64,000 bases of DNA from Embleya scabrispora DSM 41855. GTDB lineage: Bacteria; Actinomycetota; Actinomycetes; Streptomycetales; Streptomycetaceae. The stretch's first letter is position 1. Each line of letters begins with the position of its first letter. The stretch spans positions 186,001-250,000 of the forward strand of contig NZ_KB889697.1 of the NCBI RefSeq assembly GCF_000372745.1, in the 5' to 3' direction. Both the position numbers and the translations under genes were made by a program. The notes beneath the pieces are model-generated. The model ran no database searches, was not told the origin of the DNA, and saw only the letters and a program-made list of their open reading frames with translations. Shown here piece by piece: positions 1-9,046 of this stretch.

Positions 1-88
1 GGTCGTCGAGGTCGACGGTCGGTGGCGGTGGGGGTGCGGCGGCGCGGGGTTCCGCGGTCGTGTCGAGGGTGCTCAGGCGCACGGCCAT
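1..88 (-). CDS. N-terminal fragment of an unrecognised protein (cut by window edge)
   Basis: An ATG at 88..86 is preceded on the minus strand by GGGAGA six bases upstream, a good ribosome site, and opens a frame that runs off the left edge of the window. The 29 visible residues begin MAVRLSTLDTT and continue into an Ala/Pro-rich stretch, which looks like a disordered N-terminus. This gives no family assignment. The gene lies downstream of the pyruvate carboxylase gene on the same strand, with a hairpin terminator between them, so it probably has its own promoter in 89-330. That it is a gene at all rests on the start site and reading direction only. Confidence 0.45.
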   Translation of the reverse strand, partial: MAVRLSTLDTTAEPRAAAPPPPPTVDLDD

Positions 89-327
89 GCAGGGTCTCCC
101 AATCCGGATGGATGGACACCGATTACCCCGAGCGACATCGAGTCTGTGACCTGGAGCACAGGAAGATCAAGAGCCCTCCGGGGGTACGTCCTGACGTCAG
201 GATCGCGACATGCGGCCCCACCTCGGGAAACGACGGACCGACGAAACGGAAAAAACGAACGAAAGCAGCCCATACGGACCAACGAAATCGGACATCAGGC
301 AATCAAACGTCTGCCATACGTGTCCAG

Positions 328-371
328 AAAAGCCACGAACCACCACCCGAATGCTCGGATGGTGGTTCGTG
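328..371 (-). terminator. Intrinsic terminator downstream of pyc
   Basis: A 12-bp perfect inverted repeat (334-345 with 360-371, CACGAACCACCA and its complement) continues after one mismatch into CCGA/TCGG around an ATGC loop. Read leftward, the direction of pyc, it is followed by GCTTTT. Stem and T-run sit about 100 bp past the pyc stop and separate it from the next leftward gene. Confidence 0.75.
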
Positions 372-412
372 TAGTACGGGCCGATCGAGAAAACGATCAA
401 GTTGGTGCGGGA

Positions 413-448
413 TTCGATCGACTTCGATCCTTCGATCGACTGCGATCC
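413..448. repeat. Two-copy 18-bp tandem repeat
   Basis: TTCGATCGACTTCGATCC at 413-430 is followed directly by a second copy at 431-448 with one mismatch. The repeat lies between the pyc stop and its terminator. No function can be inferred. Confidence 0.6.
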
Positions 449-468
449 GGGCGCCCCGGATCGGCCGC

Positions 469-3400
469 TCAGCCCAGTTCGAGCAGCAGGTCACCGGCCT
501 CGACCGAGGACACCGGGCCGATCGCCAACCGGGCCACCGTACCCGCGCTCTGCGCCGTGATCGACGCCTCCATCTTCATCGCCTCGATCGTCGCGACCGT
601 GCCGCCGGCCTCGACCTCGTCGCCCACGGCCACCTGCAGGGTGACCACACCGCTGAACGGCGCGGCCACGTGCTTGGGGTTGTCCGGGTTCGCCCGCTCG
701 CTCTCCGGACGGGCCGGCTTGACCGAGCGGTCGCGCACCGAGAGCACCCGAGGCTGGCCGTTCATCCGGCAGTACACGGTGCGGAAGCCGCGCTCGTCCG
801 CGTCGCCGACCGCCTCGACCGCGAGGTAGAGCGAGACACCCGTGGACAACTTGATGGCCAGTTCCTCGCCCTGGACCAGGCCGTACAGGAACGGCACGGT
901 CGGCACCGCGGAGACGTCGCCGTACAGCCGCTCGGCCTCGTCGTAGTCCTTGGCCGGGCCCGGGAACAGCAGCCGGTTGAGCGTGTCGCGCAGTTCGTCG
1001 CCGTCCAGGGCGGCGTCCTGCTCCGCGGTCAGTTCCACGGTGCGGGTCGAGCTCGCGGTACGACCCGCGAGCGCCCGGGTGCGGAACGGCTCGGGCCAGC
1101 CGCCGGGCGGGGTGCCCAGCTCGCCCTGGAGGAAGCCGATCACCGAGTCCGGCACGTCGAACGCGCCCGGGTCGGCCTCGAACTTGGCCGGGTCCGCGCC
1201 CACCGCGCTCAGGTGCAGGGCCAGGTCGCCGACCACCTTGCTGGACGGGGTGACCTTGACGATGTTGCCCAGGATCCGGTTCGAGGCGGCGTAGGCGTCC
1301 TCGATGTCCTCGAACTTGTGGCCCAGGCCCAGCGCGATCGCCTGCTGGCGCAGGTTGGAGAGCTGCCCGCCGGGGATCTCGTGCCGGTAGACCCGGCCGG
1401 TGGGCGCGGGCAGGCCGGACTCGAACGGCGCGTACGCCTCGCGTACGGCCGCCCAGTAGGGCTCCAGGGCGCACAGCGCGTCCAGGGACAGGCCGGTGGC
1501 GCGCTCGGTGTAGTCGGTCGCGGCCACGATCGCGGACAGCGGCGGCTGGCTGGTGGTGCCCGCCAGCGCGGCCGAGGCGCCGTCGATCGCGTCGACGCCG
1601 GCCTCGATGGCGGCGAGGTAGGTGGCCAGCTGACCACCCGCGGTGTCGTGCGTGTGCAGGTGCACCGGCAGGTCGAAGCGCTCGCGCAGCGCACCGACCA
1701 GGGTGCGGGCGGCGGGCGCCCGGAGCAGCCCGGCCATGTCCTTGACGCACAGCACGTGCACGCCGGCCTCGACCAACTGCTCGGCGAGCCGCAGGTAGTA
1801 GTCCAGCGTGTACAACTTCTCGGCCGGGTCGGACAGGTCGCCGGTGTAGCACAGCGTGCCCTCGGCGATCGCGTGCGTGCCCAGTGTGGCCTCGATCGCC
1901 GGACGCATCGCCTCGATGTCGTTGAGCGCGTCGAAGATCCGGAACACGTCGATGCCGGTGCGGGCGGCCTCCTCGACGAACTTCACGCACACCTTGTCCG
2001 GGTACGGCGTGTACCCGACGGTGTTGCGACCGCGCAGCAACATCTGAAGGTTGGTGTTGGGCATGCCCTCGCGCAGCGCCGCCAGGCGCTGCCACGGGTC
2101 CTCCTTGAGGAAGCGCAGCGCGACATCGTAGGTCGCCCCGCCCCATGCCTCGACGCTGAGCAGTTCGGGCGTCATCCGCGCGATGTAGGGGGCCGCGGCG
2201 GCGAGGTCGTAGGTGCGCACCCGGGTGGCCAGCAGCGACTGGTGAGCGTCGCGGAACGTGGTGTCGGTGACCGCCAGCGCGCTCTGCTCGCGCAGCGCCC
2301 GGGCGAAGCCGGTCGCGCCCAGTTCCAGCAGCCGGTCCCGGCCGCCCGCGGGCAGGTCGCCGGCGGGCAGGTCGGGAAGCTTGGTGCGCGGGACGGCGAT
2401 GCTCGGGGTCGGGCCGTACGGGCGGTTGACCGTGACGTCGGCCAGGTAGGCGAGCAGGCGGGTGCCGCGGTCGGCGCCGGGGCGGGAGCGGACCAGCTCG
2501 GGGTGCTCGTCGATGAACGACGTGGTGATCCGGCCGTCGCGGAAGGCCGGGTCGTCGAGCACGGCCTGCAGGAAGGGGATGTTGGTCGCGACGCCGCGGA
2601 TGCGGAACTCGGCCACCGCACGCCGGGCCCGGTTGACCGCGTCGCCGAAGGTCCGGCCCCGGCAGGTCAGCTTGACCAGCATCGAGTCGAAGTAGGGCAA
2701 TACCTCGGCGCCGGTGTAGGTGCCGCCGTCCAGGCGCACACCCGCGCCGCCGGGCGAGCGGTAGGCGGACACCGTGCCGGTGTCGGGGCGGAAGTCGGCC
2801 GCGGGGTCCTCGGTGGTGATCCGGCACTGCAGGGCCGCGCCCTGGATCCGGATCTCGCTCTGCACCAGACCCAGGTCGGCCAGGCCGGCACCGGCGGCGA
2901 CCCGCAGTTGGGCCTGGACCAGGTCGACGCCGGTGATCTCCTCGGTGACCGTGTGCTCGACCTGGATACGCGGGTTCATCTCGATGAACACGTACCGACC
3001 GCGCTCGTCGAGCAGGAACTCCACGGTGCCCGCGTTGCGATAGCCCACCGCCTCGGCGAAGCGCACCGCGTCGGCGCAGATCCGGTCCCGCAGCTCGGGG
3101 TCCAGGTTGGGCGCGGGAGCGATCTCGATGACCTTCTGATGCCGCCGCTGCATCGAGCAGTCCCGCTCGTACAGGTGCACCACACCGCCGTCGGCACCGG
3201 CGAGGATCTGCACCTCGATGTGACGCGGGCGGATCACCGCCTCCTCGAGGAAGACCGTCGGGTCGCCGAAGGCGGTCTGCGCCTCGCGCATCGCGGTCTC
3301 GATCGAGGAACGCAGGTCCTCGCGCCGATCCACCTTGCGCAACCCTCGGCCGCCACCGCCGGCGGCGGCCTTGACGAAGATCGGGAAGCCGATCGCGTCC

Positions 3401-3843
3401 GCGGCGGCCACCAGCGCGTCCACGTCGTCCTGCGGCGGCGCGGTCTGCAGGGTCGGCAGTCCGGCGCCCTTCGCGGCCTCCAGCGCGCGCACCTTGTTGC
3501 CCGCGAGCGAGAGCACATCGGCCGAGGGGCCGACGAAGGTGATCCCGTTGGCCTCGCACGCCTCGGCGAGCAGCGGGTTCTCGGAAAGGAAGCCGTAGCC
3601 GGGGTAGATCGCGTCGGCACCGCACGCGATCGCCGCTCCGACGATCGTGTCCACGTCGAGGTAGGCGCGCAGCGGGTGACCTCGCTCGCCGATCTCGTAG
3701 CTCTCGTCCGCTTTCTGGCGATGCAGGGAGTGCCGGTCCTCGTACGCGTAGACGGCGACCGTGGTGATGTCGAGCTCGGTGGCGGCGCGCAGGGCGCGCA
3801 CGGCGATTTCGCCTCGGTTGGCCACCAACAGCTTACGGATCAC
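469..3843 (-). CDS. pyc: Pyruvate carboxylase
   Basis: Biotin-dependent cytosolic enzyme that carboxylates pyruvate to oxaloacetate (anaplerosis). The 1124-residue length matches single-chain pyruvate carboxylases. An N-terminal biotin carboxylase domain begins MIRKLLVANRGEIAVRALRA and carries the Gly-rich ATP loop (AGGGGRG). The central carboxyltransferase barrel holds DTTFRDAHQSLLATR near residue 530. The C-terminal biotin carrier domain has EAMKMEA, with the biotinylated Lys at about 1090. The GTG start at 3843 is preceded by AAGGAGGT at good spacing. The gene stands alone and is divergent from a lipoprotein gene. The 387-bp upstream region presumably holds both promoters. Nothing looks damaged. 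Confidence 0.97.
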   Translation of the reverse strand: MIRKLLVANRGEIAVRALRAATELDITTVAVYAYEDRHSLHRQKADESYEIGERGHPLRAYLDVDTIVGAAIACGADAIYPGYGFLSENPLLAEACEANGITFVGPSADVLSLAGNKVRALEAAKGAGLPTLQTAPPQDDVDALVAAADAIGFPIFVKAAAGGGGRGLRKVDRREDLRSSIETAMREAQTAFGDPTVFLEEAVIRPRHIEVQILAGADGGVVHLYERDCSMQRRHQKVIEIAPAPNLDPELRDRICADAVRFAEAVGYRNAGTVEFLLDERGRYVFIEMNPRIQVEHTVTEEITGVDLVQAQLRVAAGAGLADLGLVQSEIRIQGAALQCRITTEDPAADFRPDTGTVSAYRSPGGAGVRLDGGTYTGAEVLPYFDSMLVKLTCRGRTFGDAVNRARRAVAEFRIRGVATNIPFLQAVLDDPAFRDGRITTSFIDEHPELVRSRPGADRGTRLLAYLADVTVNRPYGPTPSIAVPRTKLPDLPAGDLPAGGRDRLLELGATGFARALREQSALAVTDTTFRDAHQSLLATRVRTYDLAAAAPYIARMTPELLSVEAWGGATYDVALRFLKEDPWQRLAALREGMPNTNLQMLLRGRNTVGYTPYPDKVCVKFVEEAARTGIDVFRIFDALNDIEAMRPAIEATLGTHAIAEGTLCYTGDLSDPAEKLYTLDYYLRLAEQLVEAGVHVLCVKDMAGLLRAPAARTLVGALRERFDLPVHLHTHDTAGGQLATYLAAIEAGVDAIDGASAALAGTTSQPPLSAIVAATDYTERATGLSLDALCALEPYWAAVREAYAPFESGLPAPTGRVYRHEIPGGQLSNLRQQAIALGLGHKFEDIEDAYAASNRILGNIVKVTPSSKVVGDLALHLSAVGADPAKFEADPGAFDVPDSVIGFLQGELGTPPGGWPEPFRTRALAGRTASSTRTVELTAEQDAALDGDELRDTLNRLLFPGPAKDYDEAERLYGDVSAVPTVPFLYGLVQGEELAIKLSTGVSLYLAVEAVGDADERGFRTVYCRMNGQPRVLSVRDRSVKPARPESERANPDNPKHVAAPFSGVVTLQVAVGDEVEAGGTVATIEAMKMEASITAQSAGTVARLAIGPVSSVEAGDLLLELG

Positions 3844-4230
3844 GAGCTACGTACCTCCTTGCCCGGGGTGTCCGGGTGCGGGGGAAATCGGACGGGTGCC
3901 TCGGGACGACAGGTTGCCGTGCCCTTGGTGGGGCGACGGCATCGGGGTCGAACCTGCGTGACTTTAGGACACGTGTGCAGGTGCCCCGCAGACCCGGTCC
4001 ACATGCCGGGCACATCGGGACGGGTCCGGATGTGGGTCTCACCTGCGAATTCCAGGCTCACCGGGAGTGGTGTGAGCTTGATCGCAGCCCGCATCGCGAG
4101 ACGCGGCGGCATTGTCGCGCCGGGCGCGAACCGAGACGATCTGGGCAAGGCCGCACCGCGGGCCAAGAAATGTCGGATCATGCCGGGGCCGGGGAACGAC
4201 CCGGAGCGGAACCGGGAAATGGGGACAACC
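3844..4230. other. Divergent intergenic region pyc / lipoprotein
   Basis: 387 bp between two divergent genes, expected to carry both promoters. Open frames that cross it lack ribosome sites and family features. I could not pick convincing -35/-10 elements or an operator. Confidence 0.4.
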
Positions 4231-4785
4231 GTGAGGGTTCGGATGGGCGTGGCGGTCGCGGTCGCGGCCGTCGTGCTGCCGATGGCCGCGTGCGACGACG
4301 GTGGCGGCGGGGGCACGAAGGCGGACGGCGACAAGAGCCCGAGCCCGACCGCGGGCGGCGGCGGCGCGGGCGGCGACCTGCGCGCGGTCGACGCGTGCGC
4401 GGTGCTCACCGCCGACCAGGTTTCGCAGGCGCTGGCGATGCCGGGGCTGCGGGCCGCGCAGAACCCGCTGGGCTGCGACTACGCGGCGGCCGACGGCACT
4501 CCGGTGATCAGCACGATCGCGACCCGGTCGAAGACCTCGGGCGGCGTGGACAAGGCGCTCGATGCCTACCTGGGCACGCTGGGCGACACCCGTACCGAGA
4601 AGGTCCCGGGTCTGGGCGACGCCGCGGTGTACGTCCAGCCCGACACGATCGGCGGCGTCCTGGTGGTCGCGGCTCGTCGAGGCGACGAGACGGCGGTGTT
4701 CTCGCTCAACGCGGGCGGCGGCGATCCACCGCCGAGCAAGGACCAGCTCGTCGCACTGGCCAAGCTGGCGGTGGCGAAGCTGTGA
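4231..4785 (+). CDS. Secreted lipoprotein, DUF3558-like
   Basis: A 184-residue lipoprotein. The signal peptide MRVRMGVAVAVAAVVLPMAAC ends in a lipobox Cys, then comes a Gly/Asp/Ser/Thr-rich linker, then a globular domain that starts VDACAVLTADQVSQAL and has a second Cys in GCDYA. A 'DACALLT...CxY' pattern is typical of DUF3558-type actinobacterial lipoproteins of unknown function. The GTG at 4231 is chosen because GGGGA lies six bases upstream. An in-frame ATG at 4219 would add four residues and has a weaker site. The domain call is by pattern only. Cell-surface location is well supported; no substrate can be named. Confidence 0.75.
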   Translation: MRVRMGVAVAVAAVVLPMAACDDGGGGGTKADGDKSPSPTAGGGGAGGDLRAVDACAVLTADQVSQALAMPGLRAAQNPLGCDYAAADGTPVISTIATRSKTSGGVDKALDAYLGTLGDTRTEKVPGLGDAAVYVQPDTIGGVLVVAARRGDETAVFSLNAGGGDPPPSKDQLVALAKLAVAKL

Positions 4786-4825
4786 CTCGCCCATGACCCG
4801 AGAATAGGGCGTCGCGCCGGCTTCG

Positions 4826-4851
4826 GGAACACCGGTGATCGGCATGGAGTG
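4826..4851 (+). promoter_or_regulatory. Candidate SigR-type promoter upstream of the sigma factor gene
   Basis: GGAAC (4826-4830), an 18-bp spacer and GTG (4849-4851) resemble the SigR consensus GGAAT-N18-GTT, with two deviations. It lies about 60 bp before an in-frame GTG (4910) that would give an N-terminally extended sigma factor, as in the autoregulated long form of SigR in Streptomyces coelicolor. Weak evidence. Confidence 0.25.
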
Positions 4852-5068
4852 AACGGATTTTGACGCTCCGTCACCCAAGGCGGTCGAATATGGCCGGCCG
4901 GCGGTTCGGGTGGCCTGCGGAATCGGCATTCCCGGCAACGAAGGACCAATGGCCCGGCTGATTCCCGCGTCGGCGGGCACATTCCGGGCAGGGGAGTTTC
5001 ACACCCCCGGCGCGGTGGGGACGAACAGGCGCCGACGGGTCCGTACCTTGCGTAGCGGGAGCGACGAC

Positions 5069-5653
5069 TTGACTGATCTCCTGACCACCCCGGGCTTGCG
5101 GCAAGAGCGCTTCGAACGCGACGCCGTGCCGTTTCTGGACCCGCTCTACCCGGCCGCGCTGCGGATGACCCGCAACGCCTCGGACGCGGAGGATCTGGTC
5201 CAGGAGACGTTCACGAAGGCGTACGCGTCCTTCCACCAGTTCCGGGACGGAACCAATCTGAAAGCCTGGCTGTATCGGATCCTCACCAACACCTTCATCA
5301 CCTCCTACCGCAGGAAGCAGCGGCAGCCGGTGGCGTCGGGCGTACAGGAGATCGATGACTGGCAGCTGTACCGGGCCGGGTCGCACGAATCGACCGGGCT
5401 GCGGTCGGCGGAGACCGAGGCATTGGAGCACCTGCCCGACACGCAGGTGGTGGCCGCGCTGCGCGCGCTGCCCGAGGAGTTTCGGATCGCGGTGTATCTC
5501 GCGGACGTGGAGGGCTATCCGTACAAGGAGATCGCCGCGTTCATGGACGTGCCGCTCGGCACGGTGATGTCGCGGCTGCACCGGGGCCGGCGGCGGCTGC
5601 GCGAGACGTTGGCGGACTACGCGCACGAGCGCGGCCTCGTCACCGCGGCCTAG
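5069..5653 (+). CDS. sigR: ECF RNA polymerase sigma factor, SigR/SigH (ECF12) type
   Basis: A 194-residue sigma-70 family ECF factor. Region 2 contains [19 protein letters not shown], then [19 protein letters not shown]. Region 4 contains [20 protein letters not shown] and [16 protein letters not shown]. These blocks match the thiol-oxidative-stress factor SigR of Streptomyces almost word for word. The TTG start at 5069 has GGGAG seven bases upstream. An in-frame GTG at 4910 would add 53 residues, reminiscent of the long isoform of SigR. Family members are usually followed by the zinc-binding anti-sigma gene rsrA. Here the next gene is a converging terD, so the partner is missing locally. This could be a SigR paralogue rather than the main copy. 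Confidence 0.9.
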   Translation: MTDLLTTPGLRQERFERDAVPFLDPLYPAALRMTRNASDAEDLVQETFTKAYASFHQFRDGTNLKAWLYRILTNTFITSYRRKQRQPVASGVQEIDDWQLYRAGSHESTGLRSAETEALEHLPDTQVVAALRALPEEFRIAVYLADVEGYPYKEIAAFMDVPLGTVMSRLHRGRRRLRETLADYAHERGLVTAA

Positions 5654-5721
5654 GGCCACCGGCGCGCCCGGGGTGGTGGGTGTCGCCCGGGCGCGGCGGC
5701 GTTGCGTTGTCGCCGAGTCGG

Positions 5722-6306
5722 CTACAGGTACTTCTGCACTGCGGGCAGCAGGTCGTTGACCGTGTTGCCCTTGGCCGGTTGGCCGATCGCGGTGAGCACC
5801 CAGCCGTCGGCGCCGCGGGCCAGCTTGACCATGATCTGCGCGTTGTCGTGCGAGTCGGCGGTGGAGAGTTCGTAGCGCACGATTTCGCTCTCGTCGCTCT
5901 CGTCCACCAGTCGGCAGAACGCGTTGGCGACCCGGGAGAAGTCGTCGCTGGAGAACGCGCTGACCGTGAAGACCAGGGCCGTGATGCGCAGCGGCAGCGC
6001 GGCGAGGTCCACGATGATCGACTCGTCGTCGCCATCGCCGGCACCGGTGGTGTTGTCCCCGGTGTGGGTGACCGCGCCGTCCTTGGACACCAACTGCCTG
6101 GGCCACACGGTGTCCACAAGGCGGTGATCGGCGTCGAACAGCAGACACGACGCGTCCAGGTCGACGCCGGTGAGCGCTTGCAGACCCGGGCGCAGCCCCT
6201 CGTGCTTGATCGGGTCCCAGCCCAGTCCCATCCGTACCCGGGCGGCCGAACCGGCCGTGCCCTTGCCGATGGTGACGCGCTCCCCCTGTGCGAGAACGAC
6301 CGTCAT
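5722..6306 (-). CDS. terD: TerD-family stress/calcium-binding protein
   Basis: A 194-residue protein, the usual length for TerD. It begins MTVVLAQGERVTIGKG, carries VRMGLGWDP, and has acidic loops (DADHRLVDT, GAGDGDDESI) that form the paired calcium sites in this fold. TerD proteins are cytosolic beta-sandwich proteins linked to tellurite and general stress resistance. The exact biochemical role is unknown. The start at 6306 has GGAGGGGAG six bases upstream. The gene stands alone, converging on the SigR-like gene 68 bp away. No TerC or other ter genes are nearby, so this is one of the dispersed TerD paralogues common in actinomycetes. Confidence 0.88.
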   Translation of the reverse strand: MTVVLAQGERVTIGKGTAGSAARVRMGLGWDPIKHEGLRPGLQALTGVDLDASCLLFDADHRLVDTVWPRQLVSKDGAVTHTGDNTTGAGDGDDESIIVDLAALPLRITALVFTVSAFSSDDFSRVANAFCRLVDESDESEIVRYELSTADSHDNAQIMVKLARGADGWVLTAIGQPAKGNTVNDLLPAVQKYL

Positions 6307-6457
6307 CGCAACTCCCCTCCGCGGTGGTTCCCCGATGTGCGCGCCCCGTCGACGGACGAGGCGCGTGGATGGAGAGCATCCTAAGGCGAGCCGATCACCG
6401 CGGGGCCCGGACCCAAGGGTCGGACCGATCCGGGTCGCGATCACCGGATGGCATGGG

Positions 6458-7300
6458 TCAGGCGGTGCTGCCGGGGCGGGGTGTGCTCGACGAGGTCGAG
6501 CGGTCGGGGATGTCGATCACCTCGGCGGCCGGCGGCGCGCTCACCTTGACCGGCACGTCGAAGTCGCCGTAGCTGACCGAGCCGCTGTTGGCGGTGTCCT
6601 TCGACACGATCAGGACCGGATACGGCTTGCCGCCCTGGGCCTCGATGTAGATCTTGCCCTCGTCGTCCCCGGGCGGGCCGGTGAGCGGGATCATCTTGCG
6701 GTTGTTGATCGTCTCGACGGGCAGCTTGACGCCGTCCTCGGGGAAGTTCTTCAGCGCCGCGCCCGGGTCGGCGACGGTGGTGACGTTGCGCACGCCGCGC
6801 AGCTTCTCGCTGTTCGCGTCGCCCTTGAGCCACTTCCCGGCGAGCAGCTTGGCGGCCATCTCGCCGTCCACGGTGCCGACCAGCGAGCGGTACGCCTGCT
6901 CGTCGCCGCGGACGTACATCGCCGACTGGACCCGGCGCACCTCCAGCTTGACGCCGTTTTGTTCGATGGTGCCCTGGAAGTCCTCGCTGCCCCGGTCCAC
7001 CCGCAGGTCGAGCTTGACCACCTTGCCGTCGGAGACGACGTCCGCCACCACGTGCACGGTCTTGATCCGGGCGGCGGACTGCTTGGCCCGGCGCACCAGT
7101 TCGCCGACGTCGAGGTCCTCGTTGCGGACGTTCTCGTCCAGCCCGGACCCCGCGCTCGCGCTCACCGGAGCGGTCGGCGTCGTCTTCTCGATGGTGGACA
7201 ACGGACTCTGCCCGTTGCCGCACGCGGTCAGCACACCGAGCGAAACGCACACCGCCGCCACGGCCGCGACCCTGCTCCCGTTCGCGCGATTTCGACGCAC
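6458..7300 (-). CDS. Secreted lipoprotein, LprG/LppX-like size and layout
   Basis: A 280-residue lipoprotein. A basic N-terminus (MRRNRANGSRV) is followed by a hydrophobic segment and the lipobox LGVLTAC, then a Ser/Thr/Pro linker and a beta-rich domain without Cys. It contains a DVVSDGKVVKLDLRV stretch followed by FQGTIEQNGVKLEVR, a run of antiparallel strands resembling the half-barrel of LprG/LolA-type lipid-binding lipoproteins. The GTG at 7300 is preferred because AAGGAG sits five bases before it. The GTG at 7306 overlaps that site. The gene is divergent from the MatB-like gene. A role in lipid or glycolipid handling at the cell surface is plausible but only inferred from the fold pattern. 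Confidence 0.7.
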   Translation of the reverse strand: MRRNRANGSRVAAVAAVCVSLGVLTACGNGQSPLSTIEKTTPTAPVSASAGSGLDENVRNEDLDVGELVRRAKQSAARIKTVHVVADVVSDGKVVKLDLRVDRGSEDFQGTIEQNGVKLEVRRVQSAMYVRGDEQAYRSLVGTVDGEMAAKLLAGKWLKGDANSEKLRGVRNVTTVADPGAALKNFPEDGVKLPVETINNRKMIPLTGPPGDDEGKIYIEAQGGKPYPVLIVSKDTANSGSVSYGDFDVPVKVSAPPAAEVIDIPDRSTSSSTPRPGSTA

Positions 7301-7546
7301 AACCACTCCTTGCTCACCCGAATGTCCTGCCCCTGGGACGACTCACCCCATCAACCGGTTCCCCACCCCAACGCCAAGGGCCCGCCACCCACTTGTCGCG
7401 GGGGAACCCCTCGGCCGAAGCAAAGGCCCGCGGTCGACATCGACATCGGCTCGGGTGACACGGCCGGGGCGCGGCGCCGACGGTGTCCGTGGGGTGTGGG
7501 GCGCAATAGCATCGGTGGGTCGGTTGTCGTGGCTGGAGGTCGGTTC

Positions 7547-8944
7547 GTGTCTGCTCTCGTCTCGCTTGACGGTCCCGTGCCGGATCGGCCCGACGCGGTC
7601 ACGGTGGCCGGGGAGGCGATCTCGCGCGAGGCGTTGTTCGGGGCGGCGACGGCGCTGGCCGATCGGATCGCGGGTGCGCCGGCCGTCGCGGTGCGGGCGG
7701 ACGCGAGCCTGACCACCGTGGTGGCCACGCTGGCCGGGCTGGTGGCGGCCGTACCGGTGGTCCCGGTGCCGCCGGATTCGGGTCCGCTGGAGCGCGCGCA
7801 CATCCTGTCCGACTCGGGCGCCACGCTGTTGCTCGCGCCGGGGCCGTGGACGGACGCCGGCCTGCCCACCATGCCGATCGACCTCACCGCGCGCTCGACG
7901 AGCACGCATCCGGAGCCCGCCCCGGACACGACCGCGCTGATCCTGTACACCAGCGGCACCACGGGAGCGCCGAAGGGCGTGCTGATCCCGCACACGGCGA
8001 TCGCGGCCGGGCTGGAAGGCGTCGCGGAGGCGTGGGCGTGGACGCCGGACGACGTCCTCGTGCACGGCCTGCCGTTGTTCCACGTACACGGCCTGGTGCT
8101 GGGCATACTCGGCGCACTGCGGATCGGCTCGCGCGTGGTGCACACCGGCCGCCCCCAGCCGGCGGCCTACGCGCAGGCCGGCGGCAGCCTGTACTTCGGC
8201 GTGCCCACGGTGTGGTCGCGGATCGCGCAGGACCCGGAGTCGGCGCGCGCGCTGTCGGGAGCGCGGTTGCTGGTGTCCGGGAGCGCACCGCTGCCCGTCC
8301 CGGTGTTCGAGCGACTGGCCGAACTCACCGAACACCGACCGATCGAGCGGTACGGCATGACCGAGACGCTGATCACGATCAGCACCCGGGCGGACGGCGA
8401 GCGCCGACCCGGCTTCGTCGGGCTGCCGATCACGGGCGTACGTACCCGGCTGGTCGGCGAGGACGGGTCGGCCTGTGCGCACGACGGCGAGACGGTGGGC
8501 GAGTTGCAGGTCGATTCGCCGACCCTGTTCCAGGGCTACCTGAACCGTCCCGACGCGACCGCCGAGACGCTGACCCCGGACGGCTGGTTCCGCACCGGCG
8601 ACGTCGCGGTGATCGACGCCGACGGCCGGCACCGGATCGTCGGCCGGGCGAGCACGGACCTGATCAAGACCGGCGGCTACCGGGTCGGCGCGGGCGAGGT
8701 CGAAGGTGCCCTGCTGGCCCACCCGGCGGTGCGCGAGGCGGCGGTGATCGGCGTGGCGCACGCCGACCTGGGCCAGGAGATCGTCGCCTTCGTGGTCCCG
8801 GACGGCGAGGTGACGGAGCGTCAGCTCATCGACCACGTCGCCACGGGCCTGTCCGCACACAAACGACCCAGGCGCGTGCTCTTCGTCGCCGATCTGCCGC
8901 GTAACGCGATGGGCAAGGTCCAGAAGAAGCTGCTGACGGACTGA
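7547..8944 (+). CDS. matB: Malonyl-CoA synthetase-like acyl-CoA ligase
   Basis: A 465-residue ANL-superfamily ligase. The P-loop YTSGTTGAPKG lies at about 134-144, HGLPLFHVHGLVLGILG at about 173-189, RYGMTET at 268-274, the hinge segment VGRASTDLIKTGGYRVGAGEVE near 365-385, and the C-terminal catalytic Lys in NAMGKVQKK. Length and these blocks resemble Streptomyces MatB, which makes malonyl- or methylmalonyl-CoA from the free diacid, ATP and CoA. The RYGMTET motif is typical of that subfamily. The GTG start at 7547 follows GGAGG. No polyketide genes are nearby, so a housekeeping or catabolic role is as likely as precursor supply. Substrate is unproven. Confidence 0.82.
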   Translation: MSALVSLDGPVPDRPDAVTVAGEAISREALFGAATALADRIAGAPAVAVRADASLTTVVATLAGLVAAVPVVPVPPDSGPLERAHILSDSGATLLLAPGPWTDAGLPTMPIDLTARSTSTHPEPAPDTTALILYTSGTTGAPKGVLIPHTAIAAGLEGVAEAWAWTPDDVLVHGLPLFHVHGLVLGILGALRIGSRVVHTGRPQPAAYAQAGGSLYFGVPTVWSRIAQDPESARALSGARLLVSGSAPLPVPVFERLAELTEHRPIERYGMTETLITISTRADGERRPGFVGLPITGVRTRLVGEDGSACAHDGETVGELQVDSPTLFQGYLNRPDATAETLTPDGWFRTGDVAVIDADGRHRIVGRASTDLIKTGGYRVGAGEVEGALLAHPAVREAAVIGVAHADLGQEIVAFVVPDGEVTERQLIDHVATGLSAHKRPRRVLFVADLPRNAMGKVQKKLLTD

Positions 8945-9046
8945 GCCGATCCTCGACGTCGGCCGGCCGCCGGTCGGTCGACTCGAACAAGGGCCGCTCC
9001 GGCCGAAGTTCGGGACGGTGCGGCGGCGGCCGGGGGTTCGGGACGG

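Noticed and set aside
22-4230. A very long plus-strand open frame running into the lipoprotein gene
   Set aside because: It is the complement of pyc, has no ribosome site or domain, and reads as Arg/Gly/Ala-rich nonsense. Only the final part from 4231 is a gene.
4919-4944. GGAAT at 4919 as SigR -35 element
   Set aside because: No GTT at 18-19 bases; the element at 4826 fits somewhat better.
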